DNA of 64,000 bases, from assembly GCA_023458055.1 (NCBI GenBank), contig JAEXAW010000084.1, positions 62,001 through 126,000 on the forward strand, in the 5' to 3' direction. Below the pieces are notes generated by a model. The model saw only the letters and a list, made by a program, of their open reading frames with translations. It searched no databases and had not been told where the DNA came from. Both the position numbers and the translations under genes were made by a program. Positions 24,741-33,171 of the stretch are shown piece by piece. How positions within the stretch are numbered: the stretch's first letter is position 1; the number at the start of each line of letters is the position of its first letter. This DNA comes from Pseudomonadota bacterium (GTDB taxonomy: Bacteria; Pseudomonadota; Alphaproteobacteria; Sphingomonadales; Sphingomonadaceae).

Positions 24741-27374
24741 CTAATCCAAATTCGGTCTCAGCCAGCGCGTTGCCTGTTCGACACTGACCCCGCGCCGTTC
24801 GGCATAATCCGCCACCTGGTCCTCCCCAATCCGCGCAACGCCGAAATAGCTCGATTCCGGGTGACCGAAATAAAAGCCCGAAACCGCCGCGGTCGGCAGC
24901 ATCGCGAAATGGTCGGTGAGCGAAATACCGGTCGCGTGGTGCGCATCGAGCATATCGAACAACAGCGCCTTCAAACTATGCTCCGGGCAAGCGGGATAGC
25001 CGGGCGCGGGGCGGATGCCGCGATATTCTTCCTTGATCAGCGCCTCGTTGGTGAGCTGCTCACCCTCGGCATAGCCCCACAAGGTGCGGCGGACATGCTT
25101 GTGCAGCACCTCGGCGAAGGCTTCGGCAAAACGATCCGCCAGCGCTTTCAGCAAAATGTCGGAATAATCGTCTATGCCCGCCTTGAAGCGCGCGAGATGC
25201 GGCTCGATGCCGTGGAGTGACACCGCAAAGCCGCCGATCCAGTCCCCATCCGGGCTGATGAAATCCGCGAGGCTCATATTGGGTCGCCCGCCGGTTTTGG
25301 AGACTTGTTGCCGCAACATGGGCAGCGTGACGTGGCGTTCATCTTCGACATGGACGATGATATTGTCCCCATCCCGGCGGCAGGGCCATAAGCCAACCAC
25401 GCCGCGCGCCGTCAGCCATTTTTCGGCGACAATGGTGTCCAGCATCTTGTTGGCGTCCGCAAACAGCGACTTTGCGCTTTCCCCGACCACCTCGTCATCG
25501 AGGATTTTGGGATAGGTGCCTGCAAGTTCCCACGCGCGGAAGAAAGGCGTCCAGTCGAAATGCTCGCGCAGGTCGGCCAAGTCCCATTCCTTGAAGATGT
25601 GGATTCCCGGCTGCTTGGGCATCGGCGGTTTCAGGTTCATGTCCGCTTCAAACGCATTGGCGCGTGCATCGTCCAAGCTGAGCAATGCGGTTTGTCCCTT
25701 ATTGGCGCGCGCATCGCGGATATGCTGATAGTCCGCGGCCGTCGTCTCGATGAACCCTTCGGCCTGCGTATCCGACAAAAGCTGTGAGGCAACACCCACG
25801 GCGCGGCTGGCATCGAGCACATGGATCACCGGGCCTTCATAGGCCGGGTCGATGCGGAGCGCGGTATGGACGCGGCTGGTGGTCGCGCCGCCGATGAGGA
25901 GCGGCATGGTCAACCCCGCGCGCTGCATTTCCTCCGCCACCGTCACCATCTCGTCCAGCGAAGGCGTGATGAGACCGGACAGACCGATCATGTCGGCATC
26001 ATTCTCGTTCGCCGCTTCAAGGATTGTGGTCCAGGGCACCATGACGCCAAGATCGAACACTTCATAGCCGTTGCACTGCAGCACCACGCCGACGATATTC
26101 TTGCCGATGTCGTGAACGTCGCCCTTGACCGTCGCCATGACGATGCGGCCCTTGGACTTTTGCCCTTCCTGCTTTTCCGCTTCGATGAAGGGAATGAGGT
26201 GCGCGACCGCTTTCTTCATCACGCGGGCGGATTTGACGACCTGAGGCAGGAACATCTTGCCCGATCCGAACAGGTCACCGACGACATTCATCCCGTCCAT
26301 GAGCGGACCTTCGATCACTTCGATGGGACGACCGTTCGCGGCGGCGATGGCCACGCGAGCCTCTTCGGTATCATCCACGATATGCGCGTCGATCCCTTTG
26401 ACCAGCGCATGTTCGATGCGTTTGGTCACCTCCCAACCGCGCCATTCTTCAGCCGCTTTTTCTGCGACCGCGTCGGTGCCCTTATAGCGTTCGGCAATTT
26501 CGATCAGCCGCTCGGTCGGGATCTGGTCAGGATTGCGCGCCGGACGGTTGAGGATCACATCTTCGCATGCTTCGCGCAGTTCGGGGTCGATCGTGTCATA
26601 GACATCGAGCTGCCCGGCATTGACGATCCCCATATCCATCCCCGCCGGAATGGCATGGTAGAGAAAGATCGAGTGCATCGCGCGGCGCACCGGTTCATTG
26701 CCACGGAAGCTGAACGAGAGGTTGGACAGCCCGCCGGAAATATGCACATGCGGACAGCGCTGTTTGATCTCGCGCGCGGCTTCGATAAAATCGACGCCGT
26801 AATTATTATGCTCTTCAATCCCCGTCGCGACGGCGAAGATATTGGGATCGAAGATGATATCCTCCGGCGGGAAGCCGATGCCGGTGAGGAGCTTATAGGC
26901 ACGCTCACAAATTTCGACCTTGCGCTCCTTGGTGTCCGCTTGGCCGACCTCGTCGAACGCCATCACGACGACAGCAGCGCCATAATCCATGCATTTTCTG
27001 GCCTGCTCAAGAAACTGCGCCTCGCCCTCCTTCATCGAGATGGAATTGACGATGGGTTTGCCGGACACGCATTTCAAACCTGCTTCGATCACCGACCATT
27101 TGGATGAATCGATCATCACCGGCACGCGCGCGATATCGGGTTCGGCCGCGATCAGTTTTAAAAAGGTCGTCATCGCCTCAAGCGAGTCGAGCAACCCTTC
27201 ATCCATGTTAACGTCGATAACTTGCGCGCCATTTTCGACCTGCTGGCGTGCGACCTCTACCGCCTTGGTATAATCGCCCGCCATGATGAGTTTCTTGAAC
27301 GCGGCAGAACCAGTGACATTGGTGCGCTCGCCGATGTTGACGAAAGTGGCGGTAGTAGTCGGTTGGTCGGTCAT
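24741..27374 (-). CDS. metH: Methionine synthase, C-terminal part (folate, B12 and activation domains)
   Basis: The protein is 877 residues: pterin-binding domain (FVNIGERTNVTGS, about 10-270), helical cap and cobalamin domain (about 300-560) with the cobalt-ligand motif GDVHDIGKN, then the SAM-binding activation domain (about 600-877, with RPAPGYPACPEH). It lacks the homocysteine-binding module, which is encoded separately upstream at 27490. Together they rebuild B12-dependent MetH. It is last in the sahR-metF-metH-metH order. Confidence 0.96.
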   Translation of the reverse strand: MTDQPTTTATFVNIGERTNVTGSAAFKKLIMAGDYTKAVEVARQQVENGAQVIDVNMDEGLLDSLEAMTTFLKLIAAEPDIARVPVMIDSSKWSVIEAGLKCVSGKPIVNSISMKEGEAQFLEQARKCMDYGAAVVVMAFDEVGQADTKERKVEICERAYKLLTGIGFPPEDIIFDPNIFAVATGIEEHNNYGVDFIEAAREIKQRCPHVHISGGLSNLSFSFRGNEPVRRAMHSIFLYHAIPAGMDMGIVNAGQLDVYDTIDPELREACEDVILNRPARNPDQIPTERLIEIAERYKGTDAVAEKAAEEWRGWEVTKRIEHALVKGIDAHIVDDTEEARVAIAAANGRPIEVIEGPLMDGMNVVGDLFGSGKMFLPQVVKSARVMKKAVAHLIPFIEAEKQEGQKSKGRIVMATVKGDVHDIGKNIVGVVLQCNGYEVFDLGVMVPWTTILEAANENDADMIGLSGLITPSLDEMVTVAEEMQRAGLTMPLLIGGATTSRVHTALRIDPAYEGPVIHVLDASRAVGVASQLLSDTQAEGFIETTAADYQHIRDARANKGQTALLSLDDARANAFEADMNLKPPMPKQPGIHIFKEWDLADLREHFDWTPFFRAWELAGTYPKILDDEVVGESAKSLFADANKMLDTIVAEKWLTARGVVGLWPCRRDGDNIIVHVEDERHVTLPMLRQQVSKTGGRPNMSLADFISPDGDWIGGFAVSLHGIEPHLARFKAGIDDYSDILLKALADRFAEAFAEVLHKHVRRTLWGYAEGEQLTNEALIKEEYRGIRPAPGYPACPEHSLKALLFDMLDAHHATGISLTDHFAMLPTAAVSGFYFGHPESSYFGVARIGEDQVADYAERRGVSVEQATRWLRPNLD

Positions 27375-27388
27375 TTTTGTTACTCACT

Positions 27389-27482
27389 CCCCTCCCGCTA
27401 GCGGGAGGGGTCGGGGGTGGGATTGATACAAACTATAAGAGATGAGAAACCCACCCCTTACGCCTCCCGCATGCGGGAGGGG
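27389..27482. repeat. Paired palindromic repeats between the two metH genes
   Basis: A 22-bp palindrome, CCCCTCCCGC/TAGCGGGAGGGG (27389-27410), and a second, CCTCCCGC/ATGCGGGAGG (27463-27480), face each other. The flanking GGGGTGGG and CCCACCCC also pair, so the unit is an inverted duplication like a BIME. It fills almost all of the 115-base gap inside the operon. Confidence 0.85.
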
Positions 27483-27489
27483 AAATGCT

Positions 27490-28536
27490 TCAGGCGGCCA
27501 CCGTCATCGGTTCGAGTCCGGCCAGCCGGGTGCGGACTGCAACTTGCGGAAGCGTGCGGGCCGGCAAATCCTTCACCGCACCCGCCATCGCGGCAATATG
27601 GGCCGGTGACGACCCACAGCAACCGCCAAGAATATTGACCTGGCCCTTCTCCGCCCATTCCTTGACCAGTGCAGCGGTCTGCTCGGGCAGTTCATCATAT
27701 TCGCCAAGTTCGTTGGGCAGGCCCGCATTGGGATAAACCATGATAAGCGTATCGGCGAGCGCTGCCAGCACCTGCACATGCGGGCGCAATTGCTGTGCGC
27801 CGAACGAGCAATTGAGGCCAATCGTAACGGGCCGCGCATGGCGCACCGCATACCAGAAAGCCTCGACGGTGTGGCCGGACAAGTTACGTCCGGACAGGTC
27901 CGTCAGCGTCATCGACAGCATGATCGGGATGTCGCGCCCGAGCGCAGCTTCCGCCTCTCGCACCGCCATGATCCCCGCTTTGGCGTTCAGCGTATCGAAC
28001 ACGGTTTCAATGAGGATGAAATCCACGCCGCCTTCGACCAGCGCTTCGACCTGTTCGCGATAGACCGCGACGAGATAATCAAAATCAATCTCGCGATAGC
28101 CCGGATCATTAACGTCGGGAGAGAGCGACAAAGTCTTGTTGGTCGGGCCAATCGCGCCCGCGACGAACCGCGGACGGCCATCCTTGGCGGCATATTCATC
28201 CGCCAGCTTGCGCGCGATCTGCCCCGAGGCAAGGTTGATGTCGCGCACCAGATGTTCGGCCCCATAATCGGCCTGGCTGATGCGGTTGGCGCTAAACGTG
28301 TTGGTCGAGACAATATCCGACCCTGCATCAAAATAAGCGCGGGTAATGATTTCCGGCACCTCGGGCTTGGTCAGCGCGAGGATGTCATTATTGCCCTTCT
28401 GGTCATGCGACAGGCCGAGATTGCCCGCATAGCAATCTTCGGTCAGCTTCATATTCTGGATCTGCGTACCGAATGCGCCATCGGTGAGGAGGATACGCTT
28501 GGCCGCTTCGGCCAACAGTTGTTCACGCGCGCTCAT
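27490..28536 (-). CDS. metH: Methionine synthase, N-terminal part (homocysteine S-methyltransferase domain)
   Basis: The protein is 348 residues with a TIM barrel of the homocysteine methyltransferase family. The zinc-binding cysteines are in GLNCSFG and GGCCGS, and ILLTDGAFGTQIQ opens the barrel. It binds homocysteine, and the B12 and folate modules are encoded by the next gene. ATG 28536 overlaps the metF stop as ATGA, indicating coupling. The frame extends upstream into metF, but that part is not coding. Confidence 0.94.
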   Translation of the reverse strand: MSAREQLLAEAAKRILLTDGAFGTQIQNMKLTEDCYAGNLGLSHDQKGNNDILALTKPEVPEIITRAYFDAGSDIVSTNTFSANRISQADYGAEHLVRDINLASGQIARKLADEYAAKDGRPRFVAGAIGPTNKTLSLSPDVNDPGYREIDFDYLVAVYREQVEALVEGGVDFILIETVFDTLNAKAGIMAVREAEAALGRDIPIMLSMTLTDLSGRNLSGHTVEAFWYAVRHARPVTIGLNCSFGAQQLRPHVQVLAALADTLIMVYPNAGLPNELGEYDELPEQTAALVKEWAEKGQVNILGGCCGSSPAHIAAMAGAVKDLPARTLPQVAVRTRLAGLEPMTVAA

Positions 28537-29453
28537 GCGGCATCTCCTTGGGGTCTCAAACCAAGTAAATGGCAGATCGCATAGCTGAGCTCTGCCCGGT
28601 TCAATGTGTAGAAATGGAAATTGCGCACCCCGCCCGCATAGAGGCGTCGGCACAGTTCGGCGGCCGTGGTTGCGGCGACGAGCTGGCGCGCTTGCGGTAG
28701 ATCATCAAGCCCCTCGAACAAGCCAGCCATCCAGTCGGGAATGGTCGTCCCGCACATCCCCGACATGCGCTGGAGCGCTGCATAGTTGGACACCGGCATG
28801 ATGCCCGGAACAATCTCGGCGCTGATGCCCGCAGCCGCAGCTTTGTCGCGGAAACGAAAAAATGTGTCGGGCGTATAGAAAAATTGGGTGATCGCGCGGG
28901 TCGCGCCCGCGTCAATCTTGCGCTTCAAATTATCCATATCGCTGTCGGCACAGTCGGCATCGGGATGGACCTCGGGATAAGCTGCGACCGAAATTTCAAA
29001 ATCATGCAGCGCCTTCAGCCCCGCGACCAGATCAGCCGCGTTCGTATAGCCGTCCGGATGCGGCGTGAATTTGCTGCCCGTCGGCGGATCGCCGCGCAGC
29101 GCCACGATATGGCGCACGCCTGCGTCCCAATAGGCATTGGCGACATCGGCAATCTCCGCCTTGCTCGCCTCGACACAGGTCAAATGTGCGGCGGCGGGAA
29201 CGCGCGTTTCTTTGGCAATCCGGGCGACGGTCGCATGGGTGCGCTCGCGGGTGGTGCCACCTGCCCCATAGGTCACCGACACAAATTTGGGCGCAAGCGG
29301 CGCGAGCGTTTCAAACGTATCCCACAATTGCGCTTCCATCTTCTCGCTCTTGGGCGGGAAAAATTCAAAGCTCACGTCGATATCGCCTTCGAGGCCCGCA
29401 AAGAGCGGGCTGCCTTGTGCGCGATACTGTTCGGATTGGGGGGTAGGTATCAT
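28533..29453 (-). CDS. metF: Methylenetetrahydrofolate reductase
   Basis: The protein is 306 residues with the MTHFR TIM barrel: SFEFFPPKSEKME at the start, the FAD-binding TYGAGGTTRERT region, ALRGDPP, and the ITQFFYTPDTFFRF block. It makes 5-methyl-THF, the methyl donor for MetH. AAGGA precedes ATG 29453 by about six bases. It lies 21 bases after the regulator gene and overlaps metH, so methyl donor supply and use are co-expressed. Confidence 0.96.
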   Translation of the reverse strand: MIPTPQSEQYRAQGSPLFAGLEGDIDVSFEFFPPKSEKMEAQLWDTFETLAPLAPKFVSVTYGAGGTTRERTHATVARIAKETRVPAAAHLTCVEASKAEIADVANAYWDAGVRHIVALRGDPPTGSKFTPHPDGYTNAADLVAGLKALHDFEISVAAYPEVHPDADCADSDMDNLKRKIDAGATRAITQFFYTPDTFFRFRDKAAAAGISAEIVPGIMPVSNYAALQRMSGMCGTTIPDWMAGLFEGLDDLPQARQLVAATTAAELCRRLYAGGVRNFHFYTLNRAELSYAICHLLGLRPQGDAA

Positions 29454-29474
29454 GGTCGGTCCTTGAAAAAACAG

Positions 29475-30449
29475 TCAGGCAGCATGGCGCTGCGCCTCTT
29501 CGCGCAGCGGATTATCGTCGGAACGGCGGCGCCCGAGCCACAGCCGCACGGTCAATTCGCCGCCCGAGAGTGCATCGCTCGCCTCGACGATCAGCCCGCT
29601 GGAGGCAAACCAGCCACGAATTTGCGCGTCGGAAAAGCCGAGCCGTGCGTGCGCCGCTTGCGCGCGCAATTCCTCGCGGTCGTGCGAGGCGAAATCGACG
29701 ATCAGGATATGGCCGCCCGGGCGCAGCACGCGCGCCGCTTCGGCAATCACCTGATCGGGAGCCTGCGCAAAATGCAGCACCTGATGGAGGACGACCGTGT
29801 CCGCGCTTTCTGCACCCAGCGGCAGCGCATAAAAATCACCCTGCACCAGTTCGACCGGCCAGTTCTTGGGCGCAACGCGCGCGCGCGCCAGCCTCAGCAT
29901 TTCGGGGCTGCGATCCAGTGCCGTGATGCGGCGGGCGGAGGGCGCGAACAATTCCACCACCCGTCCGGTGCCAGTACCAATATCGAGCACATGGCCCAGG
30001 CGGCGGTTTTGCATCAGCCGCAGCATGGCCTGTTCGACCTCTTCCTCGGCGACATGGAGCGAGCGGATCGCGTCCCATTGTTCGGCATGGTCGGCAAAAT
30101 AGCGGTTCGCCGCCGCCGCGCGTTCATCCTGCACCACGCGCAGCGCGGCCAGATCCTGATCGACGATCTTTTGTTCTGCAGCTGATAAGGGCATCGCCTC
30201 GATAAGCCCGCGCATCGCCTCCGCCGTCTTGGCCGGAGTCAGCCGCAGGAACACCCAACTGCCCTCCTTGCGCCGCTCGACCAGTTCCGCTTCGGCCAAT
30301 ATACGAACATGACGCGACACGCGCGGTTGGCTTTGCTGCAGAATTTGGGCCATTTCGCCGACAGACAATTCAAGAACGCGAAGCAACGCAACGATTCGCA
30401 GCCGCGTCGGATCGGATAGAGCCCGGAAAATGTCTATCAAATGGGTCAT
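29475..30449 (-). CDS. sahR: ArsR-type regulator fused to a SAM-dependent methyltransferase domain (SahR-like)
   Basis: The protein is 324 residues. Residues 1-75 are an ArsR winged helix (RALSDPTRLRIVALL, QSQPRVSRHVRIL). Residues about 140-260 are a class I methyltransferase fold (VLDIGTGTGRVVEL, VLHQVLHFAQAP, ARVLRPGGHILIVDF). This architecture beside metF and metH matches SahR, the proteobacterial repressor that senses S-adenosylhomocysteine and controls the methionine cycle. A perfect palindrome stands 11 bases before the ATG. It lacks the metal-binding cysteines of arsenic sensors. Confidence 0.85.
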   Translation of the reverse strand: MTHLIDIFRALSDPTRLRIVALLRVLELSVGEMAQILQQSQPRVSRHVRILAEAELVERRKEGSWVFLRLTPAKTAEAMRGLIEAMPLSAAEQKIVDQDLAALRVVQDERAAAANRYFADHAEQWDAIRSLHVAEEEVEQAMLRLMQNRRLGHVLDIGTGTGRVVELFAPSARRITALDRSPEMLRLARARVAPKNWPVELVQGDFYALPLGAESADTVVLHQVLHFAQAPDQVIAEAARVLRPGGHILIVDFASHDREELRAQAAHARLGFSDAQIRGWFASSGLIVEASDALSGGELTVRLWLGRRRSDDNPLREEAQRHAA

Positions 30450-30460
30450 GATTTACCGAT

Positions 30461-30480
30461 ATATAAAGATATCTTTATAT
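30461..30480. promoter_or_regulatory. 20-bp perfect palindrome, candidate SahR operator
   Basis: ATATAAAGAT followed by its inverse ATCTTTATAT lies 11 bases upstream of the sahR-like start. No ribosome binding site is seen between it and the ATG, so the transcript may be nearly leaderless and the operator would cover the promoter. The link to this regulator is inferred from position and family knowledge. Confidence 0.65.
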
Positions 30481-30690
30481 GTGGTCAATGGCACAAAAGG
30501 CGCGGATTTCTTTGGCTTGGTCATATTTCTGACATAAGTTGGAAAAAATGCGGTGAACCGGAAAAAAACTGCCATTGCATGTTGATTCTCGAGATTGTAG
30601 TGAGCGTTTCGCTGGACGCAGGGGAGGCGGCTTCGGTTGTCCTTTCCTTCTGCCTGCACTGTTTCTCTATTATTTTAGGGGTGTTCCCAC

Positions 30691-31062
30691 ATGAAAAAGA
30701 CCATTGCTCTTTCGCTCGTTCTCGCTGCTTCGCTCGCTGCTTGCTCGCAGCCGGCTGCTGAAAATGCTGCTGCTGACGCCAACGCTGCTGCTGCGACCGC
30801 TGACGCCGCTGCTGACCAGGCTGTAGACGCTGCTGCAACCGCTACCGACAAGGCTGGCGACGCTGCTGCTGCTGCTGGCACCGCTGCTGTTGAAGGCGCC
30901 GCTGCAACCGCTGACGCTGCTGCTGACACCGCTACGGCTGCTGCCGACAAGGCTGGTGACGCTGCTGCCAAGGCTGGCGACGCTGCCAAGGACGCTGCTG
31001 CTTCGGCTGTTGACGCCGCTGGCGACGCTGCCAAGAAGACCGCAGAAGAAATGAAGAAGTAA
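30691..31062 (+). CDS. Ala-rich helical lipoprotein
   Basis: The protein is 123 residues with a lipoprotein signal (lipobox LAAC, Cys18). The rest is nearly half alanine with recurring DAAADxA and DKAGDAA units, predicted as one continuous amphipathic helix with LEA-like composition and a Lys-rich end. Codons are strongly biased to GCT, as in highly expressed genes. A good terminator follows at 31091. It is probably an abundant envelope or stress protein; no enzymatic role is suggested. Confidence 0.82.
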   Translation: MKKTIALSLVLAASLAACSQPAAENAAADANAAAATADAAADQAVDAAATATDKAGDAAAAAGTAAVEGAAATADAAADTATAAADKAGDAAAKAGDAAKDAAASAVDAAGDAAKKTAEEMKK

Positions 31063-31090
31063 GTTCTTCGTTCTTTTGAAGTTAGAGGAA

Positions 31091-31119
31091 GGGTCGTCCC
31101 GCAAGGGGCGGCCCTTTTT
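31091..31119 (+). terminator. Terminator of the Ala-rich lipoprotein gene
   Basis: A 10-bp stem (arms 31091-31100 and 31105-31114, two G-U pairs) closes on a GCAA tetraloop and is followed by five T. Confidence 0.85.
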
Positions 31120-31136
31120 CGTTGCAAGAACTTGTT

Positions 31137-31898
31137 TTAAGTGCCGCAGCCGGTCATGCGAATTTCATACAGCTTCGGCCAATTTTTGCCGGTGACGAAC
31201 AGGCGCTTGCCCTTGGCATCCCAGGCGATGCCGTTGAGCACGCTGTCCGCACCCGACGCGCCCGCCTGAGCCGACAGGCCCCGCATATCCACCAGTGACC
31301 GCACAGTGCCGCTCGCGGGGTCAATCCGCACAATATAATCGGTCATCCAGATATTGGCCCAAAGCTCGCCGTCGATCATTTCAAGCTCGTTGATCTGCCT
31401 GAGCGGACGGCCTTGGAGGCGCACCTTGACCGTCTTGGCGACCCGCATCGTGGCGGGATCAAAGAATTTGAGCGTGTCGCTGCCGTCACTCAAAATGATG
31501 TGGCTCTGGTCTGCCGCGAGGCCCCAGCCCTCGCCTTCATAGCGGAAATTGCCGAGCGGCTTCAGATCGGACAGACGCCAGCGATGCCCGATTCCGTTCT
31601 GCCAGGTGATCGAGATGATCTGGTCCTTCCAGCGCACAATCCCTTCACCAAATTGATCGGCGGGTAGCGCGCGCTGGGCGAGCGCCTTCCCCGTCGCAAG
31701 ATCAAGTCGCGCCACCCGCGACTGTCCATATTGGCCGGTGCCCTCGTAAAGATGCCCCTCATGATAGAAGAGCCCTTGGGTGAAGGACGAGGAATCATGC
31801 GGATATTCACGCATGATTTCATAGCCGCAAACAGGGACAGTCGCGGGCGTCGAAGGCGCTGCCGATTGGGCCATGGCGAGGAGCATGAGTGATAACAT
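31137..31898 (-). CDS. Glutaminyl-peptide cyclotransferase (beta-propeller type)
   Basis: The protein is 253 residues with a short N-terminal export signal. It resembles plant/bacterial-type glutaminyl cyclases with a five-bladed propeller (FTQGLFYHEGHLYEGTGQYGQS, LNGIAWDAKGKRLFVTGKNWPKLYEI). It would convert N-terminal Gln to pyroglutamate on exported proteins, protecting them from aminopeptidases. It converges on the lipoprotein gene. The call rests on the conserved EGTGQYG, EGWGL and TGKNWP motifs. Confidence 0.85.
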   Translation of the reverse strand: MLSLMLLAMAQSAAPSTPATVPVCGYEIMREYPHDSSSFTQGLFYHEGHLYEGTGQYGQSRVARLDLATGKALAQRALPADQFGEGIVRWKDQIISITWQNGIGHRWRLSDLKPLGNFRYEGEGWGLAADQSHIILSDGSDTLKFFDPATMRVAKTVKVRLQGRPLRQINELEMIDGELWANIWMTDYIVRIDPASGTVRSLVDMRGLSAQAGASGADSVLNGIAWDAKGKRLFVTGKNWPKLYEIRMTGCGT

Positions 31899-31951
31899 GG
31901 GCGTGGTTTAGCAAGCGTATGCTTAACAGACCATAGATTGAAATTTCAACC

Positions 31952-31974
31952 TGTCCCTGCCTACGCAGGGGCAC
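31952..31974. repeat. Single short palindromic repeat (CCTGCG family)
   Basis: TGTCCCTGCC followed by TACGCAGGGGCAC forms a small hairpin. It belongs to the same family as the pairs at 52117-52190 and 55618-55694. Confidence 0.6.
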
Positions 31975-31988
31975 CTCCTGAGTTTACA

Positions 31989-32022
31989 AAAAAAGGCCGG
32001 AGCGTTTCCACTCCGGCCTTTC
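31989..32022 (-). terminator. Terminator downstream of the RNA ligase, identical to the groL terminator
   Basis: On the minus strand, GAAAGGCCGGAG and CTCCGGCCTTTTTT form the arms. All 34 bases are identical to 33466-33499. It begins 18 bases after the ligase stop. Confidence 0.85.
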
Positions 32023-32040
32023 CCTTTGTTCGATGAAGAA

Positions 32041-33171
32041 TCATATGCCCGTTTCCGAAACAAAATTCTTCATTTTGTACGATGGTTCATATCCGTCGAG
32101 GACATTGCCATCCGGCCGAACTGCCGCCATCATAGCGCGCCGGGTGCGGTCATTCTCCATGATGCTCCCATATTTGCGATAGGCAAAAATGAACGGTCTC
32201 ACTGCCGGATCCATCGTACCAAGGCTCAAGCCCACTTGCTTGTCATCCATATCCCCCATCGCAAGCGCCGTAGCTTGAACCTTATCGAGCACGACGTTGA
32301 TCTTGGTCTCGAGGATGGCCCTTATGGTGTCAAAATCCCACCATAATTCCTCCGGAATGAGCAAGCGTACGGCATCAAGATCATCGCCTGACTGGATCAA
32401 TTCCCAAACCCCGAGCGGCGTAACCCCGCTAATCAACGCGTGAATACGGCTATATTCTGCGCCCTTGATCTTAAGCCGCATGCCCGATGCGAATTGCACA
32501 ACATAGCCTTCTTCACTGGCCGGGAGCGTCGATGCATGGGCTATCATTTCGTCGGCGCTGGCAAATCTGTAACGCTTTGCAACCCGCCAACCGATTGCAT
32601 CGGCAAGTGCCTGCAGATCAGAATAGCTCTGCTCATACCCTTGCGCATCATAAGCAGACAGCAAAACGAGCGCAGGTTCATCATACCGGATGACAATGCG
32701 GTTTTCAGGGTAAACAGCTTCGGCCAAATAAGTCGTGCCCGGCTGCAACAGGCTGGTGTTACTCTGATCGACGATAGATTGCGCCCATTCGGCTTGCGCC
32801 GAATAGAAGCTACCACGCATGATCGCATGCCACTTGTCGCGATGATGGAACAGGATGATCAAGCTGCCATCGAGCTTTTCGAACACGTCGAACGGTTCAT
32901 CGGGCATGGTGATGCCCATTTCCCCCAAGTTGAAAAACTTCGGGAAAGGCGTGGCGACGACCGCACGCTGATCGTGGTCGAGGATTAACCCCCGCGCAAC
33001 TAACGTATAGTCATTCCATCCCCTGTCGAACATACAGTGGTTGGTATACTTGTATAAAGTCAGCCCGTTCGGCCCTTGCCGACAAGTGACATGGTTTTGC
33101 GCAATGGCCTGGTTGAGCCCTGATAAGAGCTCGTCATAGCTGATGCGTCTTGCATAATGTTGTTGATACAT
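32041..33171 (-). CDS. T4 Rnl1-like RNA ligase
   Basis: The protein is 376 residues, close to T4 RnlA. Nucleotidyltransferase motif I is KLDGS with Lys99 as the AMP-acceptor, the same number as in T4. Motif Ia/III-like NRIVI, motif IV EEGYVV (Glu221) and motif V RLKIKG (Lys234, Lys236) follow in order. It should join RNA ends using ATP. The start is ATG 33171, behind GAGGA; the frame extends 22 codons further without support. No polynucleotide kinase partner is near. Base composition is lower in GC than neighbouring genes. It lies between two identical terminators, suggesting insertion. Confidence 0.85.
   Translation of the reverse strand: MYQQHYARRISYDELLSGLNQAIAQNHVTCRQGPNGLTLYKYTNHCMFDRGWNDYTLVARGLILDHDQRAVVATPFPKFFNLGEMGITMPDEPFDVFEKLDGSLIILFHHRDKWHAIMRGSFYSAQAEWAQSIVDQSNTSLLQPGTTYLAEAVYPENRIVIRYDEPALVLLSAYDAQGYEQSYSDLQALADAIGWRVAKRYRFASADEMIAHASTLPASEEGYVVQFASGMRLKIKGAEYSRIHALISGVTPLGVWELIQSGDDLDAVRLLIPEELWWDFDTIRAILETKINVVLDKVQATALAMGDMDDKQVGLSLGTMDPAVRPFIFAYRKYGSIMENDRTRRAMMAAVRPDGNVLDGYEPSYKMKNFVSETGI

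Noticed and set aside
25821..27107. Long plus-strand open frame opposite metH
   Set aside because: It is a mirror of a well-conserved gene in high-GC DNA, rich in His/Arg/Asp, with no family resemblance. The same applies to long frames opposite metF/sahR, groL, sdhA, sucB, sucA and sppA.
27509..27519. GGTTCGAGTCC, like a tRNA T-loop
   Set aside because: It lies inside the 3' coding end of the metH N-terminal gene and no acceptor or anticodon stem can be formed around it.
24741..28536. metH as a frameshifted pseudogene
   Set aside because: Both halves have complete domains, proper starts and stops, and the split is at a domain border, as in other alphaproteobacteria with two-gene MetH.
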